Origin: Pectobacterium araliae | GTDB taxonomy: Bacteria; Pseudomonadota; Gammaproteobacteria; Enterobacterales; Enterobacteriaceae | Length of the DNA stretch: 64,000 nucleotides | Direction: 5' to 3' | Assembly (NCBI RefSeq): GCF_037076465.1 | Contig: NZ_AP028908.1 | Span: 310,001 to 374,000, forward strand | In this document: in pieces, positions 10,250 through 20,714 of the stretch | Layout of the letters: the number at the start of each line of letters is the position of its first letter | Numbering within the stretch: position 1 is the stretch's first letter | Notes under the pieces: generated by a model | Databases searched by the model: none | Seen by the model: the letters and a program-made list of their open reading frames with translations, nothing else | Told to the model about the DNA's origin: nothing | Program-made: the position numbers and the translations under genes

Positions 10250-10829
10250 TCAAACGATGTTGATTGACGTCGTGATGAATCAGCCTGGGCTAGTGAATAA
10301 ACCACTCTGGCAGCAGTTGGCGCTTCAATTGGCGTTTGTCGCCGCTGCTGGGCTGCTATCTGGTTGGTTCCTCATCGGTGAAGTACGGCAGACGGTAATT
10401 GGCATAGAAGAGCAAACCGTTCAGGCGCGTCTGGATAGACAAGATGTCCAGCAAAAGCTTGACGCGATGCCGTTACTGTCGGTGCTACGCGAGCAATTAG
10501 CGGAGAAAACCGCGCAAGACGATCCCTTTCAGCCTGACAGACTGGCACAGCTTATCGTTGAGCCTCTGTCACAGGCAGGGGCTTCGCTTCTATCCTGGCA
10601 GCCCGCTCCGCCTCACGCAGGGGGCTCTCATCAGGAACGTTGGCAATTGGCATTTAGTGCGAATTACACGGGCGTGTTGCAGGTGCTTCGTGAACTGGCG
10701 GCGTTACCTTATGTGCTGCGAATAACGCAACTGACCGTAAAACCTGATGCCGTTCCAACGGCGGCGTCGTCAGAATTACCACGGTTACAGGTTGAGCTGT
10801 CGCTAATCAGGCCGGAGGGAATGCTATGA
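10242..10829 (+). CDS. hofO: HofO, PilO-like inner-membrane protein
   Basis: This is a protein of about 195 residues with one transmembrane helix (about residues 28-48) followed by a short coiled coil and a ferredoxin-like periplasmic domain, as in PilO. The start is the ATG at 10242, inside the end of hofN, with AGGAAGG just before it. An upstream in-frame start would overlap hofN further and has no better ribosome binding site. The last bases overlap hofP (ATGA). Confidence 0.85.
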   Translation: MINQTMLIDVVMNQPGLVNKPLWQQLALQLAFVAAAGLLSGWFLIGEVRQTVIGIEEQTVQARLDRQDVQQKLDAMPLLSVLREQLAEKTAQDDPFQPDRLAQLIVEPLSQAGASLLSWQPAPPHAGGSHQERWQLAFSANYTGVLQVLRELAALPYVLRITQLTVKPDAVPTAASSELPRLQVELSLIRPEGML

Positions 10830-11200
10830 GTCATATCTCGATCCGTATCGCATTGATATTGCTCTTAGTGCCTCATGGCGTGCAGGCAGAAACGCTTGCA
10901 GAACGCATCGATCCTTTTCAACCTCTGGCGGCTGCGCGTTGTCTGCCCTCAGCGACGCCACCGTGGCAGCTAAAAGGCGTGATTGGCTCTGGCGAGCGCT
11001 GGGTTGGCTGGCTAACTCAGCCGGAGGTCGGTTGGATCAAGCTGACAAGTGGCGAAACGATTCCCCCTGGATACTGGCTAGTCAGCCAATTGGATAAATC
11101 AGGTGCCAGGCTTGTTCTGACCGCGAGGGAGGCCGGTTGTGACGGCCAGCAGGCGAGCCTGTTGCTGGCTTCACCATTTATTAATAAGCCAAAAGAATAG
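10826..11200 (+). CDS. hofP: HofP, PilP-like periplasmic protein
   Basis: This 124-residue protein begins with a signal sequence (about residues 1-21, ending VQA-ET). It then shows RIDPFQPL and a beta-rich region with WQLKGVIGSGERWVGWL and ETIPPGYWL, the pattern of PilP domains that link the PilNO platform to the secretin. It overlaps hofO by four bases and is followed 61 bp later by hofQ. Unlike many PilP proteins it lacks a lipobox cysteine, in line with HofP of E. coli as far as I recall. Confidence 0.82.
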   Translation: MSHISIRIALILLLVPHGVQAETLAERIDPFQPLAAARCLPSATPPWQLKGVIGSGERWVGWLTQPEVGWIKLTSGETIPPGYWLVSQLDKSGARLVLTAREAGCDGQQASLLLASPFINKPKE

Positions 11201-11261
11201 GTGAAATTTGCCTATCGACCCGAATTTTTAACAACCGCGTATCCCGATAACAAGGAAGGTT

Positions 11262-12536
11262 ATGAACATAAAAATGTTATGTCGCGTGGCGACGTTGAGT
11301 TGGCTGCTGCTTCTCGCTGTGCCATGTCAGGTCGGTGCTGAGCCTTCAGTATCGATGGCTTTTGAGGATTCGCCACTATCCCGGGTGTTACAGGCGTTAG
11401 CCGATTACCAGCAACTTAATGTGGTGATTGCGCCGGGTGTGACGGGAAATCTTAGCCTGAGGCTGGCAGAGGTTCCCTGGCAGCAAGCGCTGGATATTGT
11501 ATTGCGCATGGGGAAACTCAGCGTAGAGCGAAACGGTAACGTGCTGCTGGTTTTCCCTGCCGAACATCTTGCATCCCAACAGAGGGAAAAAGATGAACGC
11601 ACGGCGGCGCTAGCGCAGAAATTGCCGCTGCACAACCTTTCTGTGGCATTGCAATACGCTGATGTCACCGATGTTGCGGCGAGCGTTCAGGCCCAACGTG
11701 GGACGCTGCTGTCTACACGTGGCAGCGTAACCGTGGATAAACGGACGAATACGTTATTGATTCGTGATACGGAAGACGCACTGGCACAGCTCGAACCGTG
11801 GGTGAAGGAACTTGATCTGCCCTTGGCGCAGGTACAGTTGGCAGCGCATATTGTCACTATCAGCAGTGAACATTTACAGGCGTTGGGCGTTAACTGGGGA
11901 CTGGGGGAAGGTGACACGACGAACAAGGCGCTCAGGTTGAACAATTTTAATGTTAGCCTGCCAGTGGACACGCCAGCGGTCAATGCGGGGTTCCATTTGG
12001 CGCGACTGAATGGTCGTCTGCTGGATTTGGAGTTAATGGCGCTGGAGCAGGAAAGCCAGGTTGAAATTATCGCCAGCCCTCGCCTGTTTACCGCACACCA
12101 GCAGACCGCCAGTATTAAACAGGGAACGGAAATTCCGTATCAGGTCTCCAGCGGTGCCAGCGGATCGACATCTATCGAGTTCAAAGAAGCGGTACTCGGT
12201 ATGGAAGTGACACCCGACATTCTGCGTGCTGGCCGGATTACGCTGAACCTGAAAATCAGTCAGAACATGCCGGGACAGACGATTAAGCAGGGCGATAACG
12301 GTGAAGCGTTAGCGATCGATAAACAAGAAATTCAAACGCAGGTGACCGTCACCGACGGAGAAACCATCGTATTAGGTGGTATTTTCCAGCAGCAAAAAAA
12401 GAACAGTGACAGACAGGTGCCAATATTGGGTGAGGTTCCCGTATTTGGTCATCTGTTCAGAAACCATACTCAGCAGCATACGCGACGAGAATTGGTCATT
12501 TTCATTACGCCGACGCTGATACCTGCCTCATCGTGA
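11262..12536 (+). CDS. hofQ: HofQ, secretin of the DNA-uptake/type IV pilus-like system
   Basis: This 424-residue outer-membrane secretin has a signal peptide (about 1-26), a short STN-like N-terminal domain (VSMAFEDSPLSRVLQALA), an N1-type ring domain (about 125-190) and the C-terminal secretin domain with VEIIASPRL, KQGTEIPYQ, LNLKISQN and VLGGIFQQ. It is the pore of the HofMNOP platform. In E. coli and Haemophilus (ComE) it is needed to take up DNA for use or transformation. No pilin or ATPase genes are in the window, so the apparatus would have to be completed elsewhere. Confidence 0.93.
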   Translation: MNIKMLCRVATLSWLLLLAVPCQVGAEPSVSMAFEDSPLSRVLQALADYQQLNVVIAPGVTGNLSLRLAEVPWQQALDIVLRMGKLSVERNGNVLLVFPAEHLASQQREKDERTAALAQKLPLHNLSVALQYADVTDVAASVQAQRGTLLSTRGSVTVDKRTNTLLIRDTEDALAQLEPWVKELDLPLAQVQLAAHIVTISSEHLQALGVNWGLGEGDTTNKALRLNNFNVSLPVDTPAVNAGFHLARLNGRLLDLELMALEQESQVEIIASPRLFTAHQQTASIKQGTEIPYQVSSGASGSTSIEFKEAVLGMEVTPDILRAGRITLNLKISQNMPGQTIKQGDNGEALAIDKQEIQTQVTVTDGETIVLGGIFQQQKKNSDRQVPILGEVPVFGHLFRNHTQQHTRRELVIFITPTLIPASS

Positions 12537-12887
12537 GCAAACCTAGGCTCGCTCTGATGTTATTGGGAGATTTTTTTCGGATAGGGAGCAATATTTTTGT
12601 CACGTTCAATGCTTATGAGTTTGACGCTGCGGCGGATTTAGCTTACAAGGGTTAGCGAATTGAGCACTGAAGTGTTGTTCCACCGAAAATGTCGATAAAA
12701 CATACTGCATTGACCCTCTGTGGTCGATGTGACATTTTATTCGGTTGCCAAACTACCCTGAGTCTTGAGATAATTTTTTGTCTGATTCTCGCACTATCGC
12801 TCATGAGGTTTCAGTTTAGGTCCCGCCGCTGGGTTGATTGGCGGGGCGGGTTATCATTAACGAATTGTCTTAGTAATACCAAAAAAC
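12537..12887. other. hofQ-aroK intergenic region
   Basis: This 351-bp stretch without a convincing gene should carry the aroKB promoters, as in E. coli. A possible sigma-70 promoter is TTGACG at 12620 with TTACAA 17 bases later, but this is a weak reading. I see no terminator with a clear T-tract. Confidence 0.4.
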
Positions 12888-13409
12888 ATGGCAGAGAAAC
12901 GCAATATCTTTCTGGTTGGGCCTATGGGTGCCGGCAAAAGCACTATTGGCCGTCAATTAGCTCAGCAACTCAATATGGAGTTTTTCGACTCTGATCAAGA
13001 AATTGAGCGACGCACTGGGGCTGATGTAGGCTGGGTATTCGATGTGGAAGGCGAAGAAGGCTTCCGCGATCGTGAAGAGAAAGTCATTAATGAATTGACG
13101 GAAAAGCAAGGCATCGTACTGGCGACAGGCGGTGGCTCAGTCAAATCACGTGAGACGCGTAATCGTCTTTCCGCGCGCGGCGTTGTCGTTTATTTGGAAA
13201 CGACAATCGAGAAGCAACTAGCTCGCACGCAGCGTGATAAGAAACGTCCGTTACTTCAGGTTGAAACCCCTCCACGTGAAGTATTGGAGGCGTTAGCGAA
13301 AGAGCGGAACCCGCTTTATGAAGAAATCGCTGACGTTACCATTCGGACTGACGAGCAAAGTGCCAAGGTCGTTGCTAACCAGATTATCAATATGCTGGAA
13401 AGCAACTAA
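12888..13409 (+). CDS. aroK: Shikimate kinase I
   Basis: This 173-residue enzyme phosphorylates shikimate in the pathway to chorismate. The Walker A motif is GPMGAGKST (residues about 10-18), followed by the shikimate-binding [11 protein letters not shown] (D at about residues 34-36) and GGGSVKS (about 79-85). The lid arginine region is RDKKRPLL. The length equals E. coli AroK. aroB follows after 51 bp. Confidence 0.97.
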   Translation: MAEKRNIFLVGPMGAGKSTIGRQLAQQLNMEFFDSDQEIERRTGADVGWVFDVEGEEGFRDREEKVINELTEKQGIVLATGGGSVKSRETRNRLSARGVVVYLETTIEKQLARTQRDKKRPLLQVETPPREVLEALAKERNPLYEEIADVTIRTDEQSAKVVANQIINMLESN

Positions 13410-13460
13410 GCGCATACCTTATCCGCATAGAGCGGACCCTGAACGGGTTGTTTAACGAGC

Positions 13461-14546
13461 ATGGAAAGAATTACCGTAACACTAGGGGAACGCAGTTATC
13501 CCATTACGATAGCCGCCGGATTATTTGATGATTCGGCATCTTTTATGCCGTTGAAAGCGGGGGAACAGGCCATGCTGGTGACTAACCAGACGTTGGCTCC
13601 TCTGTATCTTGACCGCGTTCGTGGTGTGCTGGAAAACAATGGCGTGCATGTCGATCAGGTTATCTTGCCTGATGGCGAGCAGTACAAATCGTTGGCCGTA
13701 CTGGATCAGGTTTTTACCGCGCTGCTGGCAAAGCCACATGGTCGTGATACGACGATTGTGGCGTTGGGTGGCGGTGTCATCGGCGATTTAGCTGGTTTTG
13801 CCGCAGCCAGTTATCAGCGCGGCGTCCGGTTTATTCAAGTGCCGACAACGCTGTTATCACAGGTAGATTCTTCCGTCGGTGGTAAAACCGCCGTCAATCA
13901 CCCGTTGGGTAAAAACATGATTGGGGCGTTTTATCAGCCCGTATCGGTTGTGATCGATTTGGATTGCCTGAAATCCTTACCCGCACGGGAATTGTCATCC
14001 GGGCTGGCGGAAGTCATTAAATACGGCATTATTTTGGATCGCGAATTCTTCCTTTGGCTTGAAGACAATATTGAAGCCATGCGTGAGCTACGACATGACG
14101 CGCTGGCTTACTGCATTCGACGCTGTTGTGAAATCAAAGCGGCAGTGGTCGCCGCCGATGAACGTGAAAGTGGCATGCGTGCATTGCTCAATTTGGGCCA
14201 TACTTACGGGCATGCCATTGAAGCTGAAATGGGCTACGGCAACTGGCTTCATGGAGAAGCGGTTGCGGCAGGCATGGTGATGGCTGCACATACTGCACGT
14301 CGCCTCGGGCAATTCTCCTCTGCGGACATCGAGCGCATCACGTCTCTGCTGGTTCGTGCTGGCCTGCCAGTGAACGGCCCGACGCAAATGACGCCTGAAG
14401 CCTATCTTCCTCACATGATGCGTGACAAGAAAGTGCTTGCCGGTGAGCTACGCTTGGTGTTGCCAACCGCGATTGGTCAATCAGAAGTTCGTGGTGGCGT
14501 TGCACATGACATGGTGTTGGCCTCAATAGCGGATTGCCAAGCCTGA
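13461..14546 (+). CDS. aroB: 3-dehydroquinate synthase
   Basis: This 361-residue NAD- and metal-dependent enzyme converts DAHP to 3-dehydroquinate, the second step of the shikimate pathway. The NAD-binding [11 protein letters not shown] (about 104-114), the [20 protein letters not shown] signature (about 129-148) and the metal ligands in [20 protein letters not shown] and LHGEAV are all present. It lies in the aroK-aroB-damX-dam run. Confidence 0.97.
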   Translation: MERITVTLGERSYPITIAAGLFDDSASFMPLKAGEQAMLVTNQTLAPLYLDRVRGVLENNGVHVDQVILPDGEQYKSLAVLDQVFTALLAKPHGRDTTIVALGGGVIGDLAGFAAASYQRGVRFIQVPTTLLSQVDSSVGGKTAVNHPLGKNMIGAFYQPVSVVIDLDCLKSLPARELSSGLAEVIKYGIILDREFFLWLEDNIEAMRELRHDALAYCIRRCCEIKAAVVAADERESGMRALLNLGHTYGHAIEAEMGYGNWLHGEAVAAGMVMAAHTARRLGQFSSADIERITSLLVRAGLPVNGPTQMTPEAYLPHMMRDKKVLAGELRLVLPTAIGQSEVRGGVAHDMVLASIADCQA

Positions 14547-14695
14547 TGCGTAATGCTAGCCAGTTATGAAAGATAAGTATTAACGACAGACACGCCCTAA
14601 TGGGTTATGGTTAATAGAATACAATGCGTTACGATTCAATGATTCGCCTTGACGACCGTATGGCGGATTCGAGTTTTTTAGTGGGGAGATGTTAA

Positions 14696-15712
14696 ATGGA
14701 TGAGTTCAAGCCGGAAGATGAGCTGAAGCCTGATACCAGTGACCGTCGCTCTACTCGTCAGCAAAAAAGCAGCAACTTCACGGTACCTAAAATCGCGCTT
14801 TCCAGACAGCACCTGATGATTGGCATCGGGATTGTTGTGTTGGTGCTGTTGATTGTGGGTATTGGCTCCGCTTTGCAGGCTCCTTCTCAGCCACAAACGC
14901 CACAGACGCAGAACCAAGCGGGTGGAGAGCGGAATATCGATCTCTCTTCATCGTCTTCTATGACACAGAACGCGCAACTTTCTTCACCGGGCGAGAATCC
15001 TACGGCGGTTCCCGGCGATGTGGGTCATGGTCAAACACCCGCGCAGGTCTCTTCCCAAGCGCCGATATCACCCCAAACATTAAGTGCCCCACCGATTGCT
15101 GGTACGCCGACAGATGCACACGTTCAACCACCGGTGGCTGGGCAGCAGCGTATTGAGCTGCCGGGTAATATCACCGATGCCTTGTCGCAACAGCAAGGGC
15201 ACGTGAGCGAATTTTCTCAGGGAGCATCAGGAAATTCGACGTTGCCGACGGCACCTGCAACGGTAGCGCCAACGGGAAAAACACCTGCGGCGTCCTCAGT
15301 TAAAAATACGCACAATACGACGTCGACACATGCTAACAACGCTAAGCCCGCCGCGAACAGTGCGCCAAAAACGCCAGTAGTGAACAAGCCTGCTGCTAAC
15401 GCAAAAGCGGCGCCAGCGACGGCTAGCCAGAACGTTTCCGTACAGAATGCGCCAGCCAGCCACTTTACTTTGCAACTGAGCAGCGCTTCACGCTCGGATA
15501 CGCTGAAAGCCTACGCAAAACAACATAACCTCGCCCATTCATGGGTGTATGAAACCAAACGAGACGGAAAATCCTGGTATGTGTTAGTGACCGGAGTCTA
15601 TGCTTCTTCTGGGGAGGCGAAACAGGCGATTGCCGCGCTACCCGCAGAGGTACAAGCGAAAAAACCATGGGTTAAGCCGATCCGTCAGGTGAAGCAGGAC
15701 TTGAATAAGTAA
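14696..15712 (+). CDS. damX: DamX, SPOR-domain cell-division protein
   Basis: This 338-residue inner-membrane protein has a charged cytoplasmic N-terminus, a transmembrane helix (about 39-60), a long low-complexity linker rich in Ala, Pro, Thr, Gln and Asn, and a C-terminal SPOR domain (about 255-335) recognisable from FTLQLSSASRSDTLKAYAK and WYVLVTGVYASSGEAKQAI. SPOR domains bind denuded septal glycan, and DamX localises to the division ring. It is shorter than E. coli DamX (428), with the difference in the linker. Confidence 0.93.
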   Translation: MDEFKPEDELKPDTSDRRSTRQQKSSNFTVPKIALSRQHLMIGIGIVVLVLLIVGIGSALQAPSQPQTPQTQNQAGGERNIDLSSSSSMTQNAQLSSPGENPTAVPGDVGHGQTPAQVSSQAPISPQTLSAPPIAGTPTDAHVQPPVAGQQRIELPGNITDALSQQQGHVSEFSQGASGNSTLPTAPATVAPTGKTPAASSVKNTHNTTSTHANNAKPAANSAPKTPVVNKPAANAKAAPATASQNVSVQNAPASHFTLQLSSASRSDTLKAYAKQHNLAHSWVYETKRDGKSWYVLVTGVYASSGEAKQAIAALPAEVQAKKPWVKPIRQVKQDLNK

Positions 15713-15791
15713 CACCAATTTTAGCCCTGATGTGCTGTCTGACACAGAGTACAATCCGCGGCTCTGAAACGTATGAGTAACTAACGACGGC

Positions 15792-16604
15792 ATGAAGAAG
15801 AACCGCGCTTTTTTAAAATGGGCTGGTGGTAAATATCCGCTGGTAGAAGAAATTCGTCGCTATTTACCCGCAGGAGACTGTCTTATTGAGCCTTTTGTTG
15901 GCGCAGGTTCCGTGTTTCTGAATACGGAATACGAGCGCTACATACTGGCTGATATTAATAGCGACCTGATTAATCTCTACAATATCGTTAAATCGAATGC
16001 AGATGAGTTTGTTACCGACGCCCGTAAACTTTTTACGGATGAGGTCAACACGTCAGAGACATTTTATCTGCTGCGTGAAGAATTTAACCTTTGCGGCGAT
16101 GCCTATCGGCGCGCGCTGCTGTTCCTCTATTTGAATCGCCACTGCTATAACGGCCTGTGCCGTTACAACATGCGCGGTGAATTCAATGTTCCTTTCGGGC
16201 GTTACAAGAAGCCCTATTTTCCTGAAGAAGAAATTCGCTGGTTCGCCTTCAAAGCGCAAAATGCCATTTTCGTCTGCGAGCATTATCAGGACACGCTGGA
16301 AAAAGCAGAGAAGGGATCGGTTATCTATTGCGATCCACCTTATGCACCGCTGTCTGCGACCGCGAATTTTACGGCCTATCACACCAATAACTTTAGCCGT
16401 GCCGACCAGCAAAGTTTGGCGCAATTGGCGCGTCGTTTGTCAGTAGAAAGCCAGATTCCCGTGCTGATTTCCAATCATGACACGGTGCTGACCCGTGAAT
16501 GGTATCAGGAAGCCGTGCTTTATGTTGTTAAAGCGCGCAGAACCATTAGCCGTAATATTTTAGGGCGTAGTAAAGTAAACGAGTTATTAGCCCTATATCG
16601 GTAA
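15792..16604 (+). CDS. dam: DNA adenine methylase (GATC-specific)
   Basis: This 270-residue protein is the Dam orphan methyltransferase, which methylates adenine in GATC and so marks strands for mismatch repair and times replication. The AdoMet-binding motif is FLKWAGGKYPL (about 7-17) and the catalytic motif is DPPY (about 181-184). Length and position after damX match E. coli (278). Confidence 0.96.
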   Translation: MKKNRAFLKWAGGKYPLVEEIRRYLPAGDCLIEPFVGAGSVFLNTEYERYILADINSDLINLYNIVKSNADEFVTDARKLFTDEVNTSETFYLLREEFNLCGDAYRRALLFLYLNRHCYNGLCRYNMRGEFNVPFGRYKKPYFPEEEIRWFAFKAQNAIFVCEHYQDTLEKAEKGSVIYCDPPYAPLSATANFTAYHTNNFSRADQQSLAQLARRLSVESQIPVLISNHDTVLTREWYQEAVLYVVKARRTISRNILGRSKVNELLALYR

Positions 16605-16715
16605 TACCGTTTGGGCAAACAGAGCGCGGTGAATCGGTTAATGCCGTCTGAAAGGCGTCATTAGCCGGGAAGAGGTTACCCGCAGGCATTCAGACTTTAC
16701 CGTTTGGAGACATGA

Positions 16716-17393
16716 ATGAAACCGTTTTTAATCGCGCCGTCTATTTTGTCGGCTGATTTTGCCCGTCTTGGTGAAGATACCGCTAACGTATTGGCTGCCG
16801 GGGCTGATGTGGTCCATTTTGATGTCATGGATAACCACTATGTGCCAAATTTGACGATTGGTCCGCTGGTTCTGAAATCTCTGCGTGATTACGGCATTAC
16901 CGCGCCGATTGACGTTCACCTGATGGTGAAACCGGTTGATCGTATCATCCCGGATTTCGCCAACGCGGGTGCCAGTTTCATTACCTTTCATCCCGAAGCC
17001 ACGGATCATCTCGATCGTTCATTGCAGCTGATTAAAGATCACGGCTGCAAAGCCGGCTTGGTGTTTAACCCCGCGACCCCGCTCAGTTATCTCGATTATG
17101 TCATGGACAAAGTGGACATCATTCTGCTGATGTCGGTTAACCCTGGATTCGGCGGTCAATCTTTTATCCCTGGTACGTTGGATAAGCTGCGTCAGGTTCG
17201 TCGCTTGATCGACGACAGCGGTTACGACATTCGACTGGAAGTTGATGGCGGGGTAAAAGTGGAGAATATCGGTGCGATTGCGGAAGCTGGCGCGGATATG
17301 TTTGTGGCGGGATCGGCTATTTTTGGTCATCCAGATTACCGTACCGTTATTGATCAAATGCGTAGTGAGATTTCAAGGACGAAACATGACTGA
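16716..17393 (+). CDS. rpe: Ribulose-phosphate 3-epimerase
   Basis: This 225-residue TIM-barrel enzyme interconverts ribulose 5-phosphate and xylulose 5-phosphate. It shows [14 protein letters not shown], the metal ligands in [14 protein letters not shown] and [18 protein letters not shown] and LEVDGGV. It overlaps gph by 8 bases, which indicates translational coupling as in E. coli. Confidence 0.97.
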   Translation: MKPFLIAPSILSADFARLGEDTANVLAAGADVVHFDVMDNHYVPNLTIGPLVLKSLRDYGITAPIDVHLMVKPVDRIIPDFANAGASFITFHPEATDHLDRSLQLIKDHGCKAGLVFNPATPLSYLDYVMDKVDIILLMSVNPGFGGQSFIPGTLDKLRQVRRLIDDSGYDIRLEVDGGVKVENIGAIAEAGADMFVAGSAIFGHPDYRTVIDQMRSEISRTKHD

Positions 17394-18090
17394 CTTAACC
17401 GCGATTCGCGGGTTGGCTTTTGATTTGGACGGTACGCTGACTCACAGCGCACCGGGTCTGGCGGCGGCTATTGATCGGGCATTAGTGGCACAGTCATTGC
17501 CTGCTGCGGGCGAAGCCCGCGTGGCAACCTGGATTGGCAACGGTGCTGACATCATGGTTGAACGGGCGCTGCGTTGGGCGGGGGTTGAGCCGACGGGCGT
17601 GCGTTTGCAGGAAACGCGTGAGCGGTTTGATAGCTATTATGCGCAAACGGTGGATAGCGGCAGTACACTGTTCCCGCAGGTAAAAGAGACGCTGGCGCAG
17701 TTGGCACAGCAAGGCGTTCCGATGGCGGTGGTGACCAATAAACCCACGCCGTTTGTTGCGCCGCTGCTGTCAGGATTAGGGATCGGCGACTATTTTTCAC
17801 TGATCATCGGTGGTGATGACGTCATCGTGAAAAAACCTCACCCCGCGCCGCTTTATCTGGTGCTGGGTAAGCTGGGATTACGCGCTAGCGAACTCTTGTT
17901 CATCGGTGATTCCCGCAATGATATTCAGGCCGCGCAGGCGGCGGGTTGTCGCAGTGTCGGCATGACGTATGGTTATAACTACGGTGAAGCGATCGAGCTG
18001 AGTCAGCCGGATGTCGTTCTGGATCGCTTTGCCGATATTTTGCCTCTGATCGGGCAGTCTTCTTTACACAATCAGGAACCCTTAGTATGA
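17386..18090 (+). CDS. gph: Phosphoglycolate phosphatase
   Basis: This HAD hydrolase of 234 residues removes phosphate from 2-phosphoglycolate, a product of 3'-end repair of oxidised DNA. Motif I is [10 protein letters not shown] (about 12-21), motif II is VVTNKP, and motifs III/IV are KKPHPAP and FIGDSRNDI. The ATG at 17386 inside the end of rpe is the homologous start; a longer open frame runs through rpe and is not used. The stop overlaps trpS by four bases. Confidence 0.95.
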   Translation: MTDLTAIRGLAFDLDGTLTHSAPGLAAAIDRALVAQSLPAAGEARVATWIGNGADIMVERALRWAGVEPTGVRLQETRERFDSYYAQTVDSGSTLFPQVKETLAQLAQQGVPMAVVTNKPTPFVAPLLSGLGIGDYFSLIIGGDDVIVKKPHPAPLYLVLGKLGLRASELLFIGDSRNDIQAAQAAGCRSVGMTYGYNYGEAIELSQPDVVLDRFADILPLIGQSSLHNQEPLV

Positions 18091-19091
18091 GCAAACCCAT
18101 TGTATTTAGCGGTGCGCAACCGTCTGGTGAATTGACCATTGGTAACTACATGGGGGCGTTACGTCAGTGGGTCAACATGCAGGACGATTATGACTGCATC
18201 TATTGCATTGTGGATCTCCATGCCATCACGGTACGTCAGGATCCGAAGGCGCTGAGAAAAGCGACGCTGGACACGCTGGCGCTGTATTTGGCCTGTGGCA
18301 TCGATCCGAAAAAGAGCACCATTTTCGTTCAGTCCCATGTGCCTGAGCACAGCCAACTGAGCTGGATACTGAACTGCTACGCGTATTTCGGCGAACTGAG
18401 CCGCATGACGCAGTTCAAGGATAAATCCGCGCGCTATGAAGAGAATATCAACGCAGGCTTGTTTGATTATCCTGTGCTGATGGCGGCGGATATCCTGCTG
18501 TATCAAACGAATCAGGTGCCGGTCGGTGAAGATCAGAAGCAGCATCTGGAACTAAGCCGTGACGTTGGCCAGCGCTTCAATAGTCTGTATGGCGACATTT
18601 TCAAAGTGCCGGAGCCATTTATTCCGAAATCGGGCGCGCGCGTGATGTCTCTGCTGGAACCGACCAAGAAGATGTCCAAATCTGACGATAACCGTAATAA
18701 TGTCATCGGGCTGCTGGAAGATCCGAAAGCGGTGGTGAAGAAAATCAAACGTGCGATGACGGATTCCGATGAGCCGCCAGTCATTCGCTATGATGTGAAG
18801 AATAAAGCCGGAGTATCGAACCTGTTGGACATTCTGTCTGGCGTGACAGGAAAAACGATTCCTGAGCTGGAGCAAGAGTTTGACGGCCAGATGTATGGTC
18901 ACCTGAAAGGCGCGGTGGCGGATGCCGTATCCGGTATGCTGTCTGAGCTGCAAGAACGTTATCATCGCTACCGTAACGATGAGGCTTTCCTGCAACAGAT
19001 CATGCGTGAAGGGGCTGACAAAGCCAGCGCTCGCGCTCAGGAAACGCTGAAGAAAGTTTACGACGCTGTTGGTTTTGTTTCCCGCCCGTAA
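18087..19091 (+). CDS. trpS: Tryptophanyl-tRNA synthetase
   Basis: This 334-residue class I synthetase charges tRNA-Trp. The HIGH-like motif is TIGN in [13 protein letters not shown] (about 10-22) and the KMSKS loop is KKMSKSDDN (about 194-202). It is coupled to gph by a four-base overlap and ends the rpe-gph-trpS group with a strong stem-loop. Confidence 0.97.
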   Translation: MSKPIVFSGAQPSGELTIGNYMGALRQWVNMQDDYDCIYCIVDLHAITVRQDPKALRKATLDTLALYLACGIDPKKSTIFVQSHVPEHSQLSWILNCYAYFGELSRMTQFKDKSARYEENINAGLFDYPVLMAADILLYQTNQVPVGEDQKQHLELSRDVGQRFNSLYGDIFKVPEPFIPKSGARVMSLLEPTKKMSKSDDNRNNVIGLLEDPKAVVKKIKRAMTDSDEPPVIRYDVKNKAGVSNLLDILSGVTGKTIPELEQEFDGQMYGHLKGAVADAVSGMLSELQERYHRYRNDEAFLQQIMREGADKASARAQETLKKVYDAVGFVSRP

Positions 19092-19099
19092 GTCTTAAT

Positions 19100-19129
19100 C
19101 ACCGTCAGGAGGGGAACCTCCTGACGGTG
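19100..19129 (+). terminator. Stem-loop terminator after trpS
   Basis: A perfect 13-bp stem (CACCGTCAGGAGG/CCTCCTGACGGTG) closes a GGAA loop eight bases after the trpS stop. The following T-tract is poor (TCTTGTC), but the stem is strong enough to act as a terminator for either strand. Confidence 0.65.
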
Positions 19130-19163
19130 TCTTGTCACTTCTCAATCCCTTCGAATTCGCGTC

Positions 19164-20621
19164 TTACCCCTGTGGGATCGGCGGAAACACGTCGTCTGGA
19201 ATCGGGTTCTCAAACGGTGTGTGCTGCAACCTTTCCTGATGGTCGGCTTTTGCCTGAGCAATCAGTTCAGGCGTGACCAGCAGATCGATAGCCAGTGATG
19301 CCATCGCTTTTGCCGCATATTCCATGCCTTTGTGTGCAGCACCGGTTTTCCCCTGCGCAACCAACTGCCACGAATGCGCCGGTGTACCGATAGCATAGGT
19401 AGCGCTGCGGATCTGCACGGTTGGCACCACCCAGCTAACCGTTCCCACATCGGTAGAGCCGATGAAGGCTTCATTCGGGCTATACAGCGGATAAATACCG
19501 TCGTGTAGCGTTAAGCCCGGTTGTGGTTTGACGCCGAAACGCGCGTAAGATTCGGCGATGTCTTCGGCGCTCAGCGCCGTCTGGAACATCGCGGCGACTT
19601 TCCGGTCTTCATCATCGAACGGTATCGGACCGAGCGCCAGCAGATGTTCGTGCATACGTGCTTCCAGCGGCGGATTTGCCAACAGGTTGGCATCTCCGCT
19701 AATCACTTCGCTGCTGACCTCCGTTTCCGTCATCAGCGCCGCGCCTTCGGCAATTTTCTTCACGCGTTTGACTAACTGGTGCAGTTCCGGCAATTGACGT
19801 GCACGTACAAGGTAACGCACGGTAGCATTAGCCTGTACAACGTTTGGCGCATGACCGCCGCTGTCGGTAATCGCGTAGTGAATGCGTGCGGAAGACGGCA
19901 TATGCTCGCGCATGTAGTTCACGCCAACATTCATTAATTCAACGGCATCCAGCGCGCTGCGCCCCAAATGTGGGCTGCTGGCAGCATGAGCAGCGCGACC
20001 TTTGAAGTAAAAATTCAGTTCGTTGCAGGCCAGTGATACCGGGCTGTTAACACCCGTGAAGGTCGCTGGATGCCAGCAGAGGGCGATATCAACGTCATCA
20101 AAAACGCCTTCCTTGACCATAAAACCTTTAGACGACCCGCCTTCTTCCGCAGGGCAGCCATAAAAACGTATGGTTCCAGCCAGCGCGTGTTTTTGCAGGT
20201 AATCTTTCACTGCCGTCGCTGCCTGTAGCGCCGCGGTGCCGAGCAGGTTATGCCCACAGCCGTGGCCGTTGCCACCGTTTTCCAGCGGCTTTGGCTCAGC
20301 GACATTCGCCTGCTGGCTCAGGCCCGGCAGCGCATCGTATTCACCCAGAATGGCGATGATGGGTAGACCTTCGCCGAATTCCCCCAACAGCGCGGTCGGC
20401 ATGTCGGCGATGCCTTTCGTCAGACGGAAGCCTTCTGCCTTCAGGATGGCCTCATGTTGTGCTGCTGAACGATGCTCTTCGTAGTTCAGTTCTGGCGTAT
20501 CCCAGATACCATCGCTCAGCGTACAGAATTGCTGCCGTTTCGTGGCAATCAGGTCGCAGATCGCTTCCACGGTCTGGTGATTGACGGCAGGCAGCGTTCC
20601 TTCAGTGTGTGTTGCATTCAT
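19164..20621 (-). CDS. M20 family amidohydrolase, AbgB-like
   Basis: This 485-residue protein belongs to the M20D group of zinc or manganese amidohydrolases, nearest in length and layout to AbgB (p-aminobenzoyl-glutamate hydrolase subunit B). Metal-binding motifs visible are GHGCGHNLLG, CPAEEGG and CWHPATF, with the dimerisation (lid) domain inserted in the middle and a conserved HSWQLVAQG near the C-terminus. The start at 20621 gives MNATHTEG; an upstream in-frame start would add 17 codons of poor quality. It is the last gene of a minus-strand cluster behind an amino-acid ABC transporter, 93 bp after the binding-protein gene. The context suggests that the imported substrate is an amide or acyl conjugate of an amino acid, but the substrate is unknown. 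Confidence 0.85.
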   Translation of the reverse strand: MNATHTEGTLPAVNHQTVEAICDLIATKRQQFCTLSDGIWDTPELNYEEHRSAAQHEAILKAEGFRLTKGIADMPTALLGEFGEGLPIIAILGEYDALPGLSQQANVAEPKPLENGGNGHGCGHNLLGTAALQAATAVKDYLQKHALAGTIRFYGCPAEEGGSSKGFMVKEGVFDDVDIALCWHPATFTGVNSPVSLACNELNFYFKGRAAHAASSPHLGRSALDAVELMNVGVNYMREHMPSSARIHYAITDSGGHAPNVVQANATVRYLVRARQLPELHQLVKRVKKIAEGAALMTETEVSSEVISGDANLLANPPLEARMHEHLLALGPIPFDDEDRKVAAMFQTALSAEDIAESYARFGVKPQPGLTLHDGIYPLYSPNEAFIGSTDVGTVSWVVPTVQIRSATYAIGTPAHSWQLVAQGKTGAAHKGMEYAAKAMASLAIDLLVTPELIAQAKADHQERLQHTPFENPIPDDVFPPIPQG

Positions 20622-20714
20622 TCGTGGTGTGCTCGTTTGATTACTCTGATGTATTTGCGAGTGGCATGTCATAGCCAGTTGGCGATGACATGCGATTCAA
20701 CTAAAGGGTCATAC

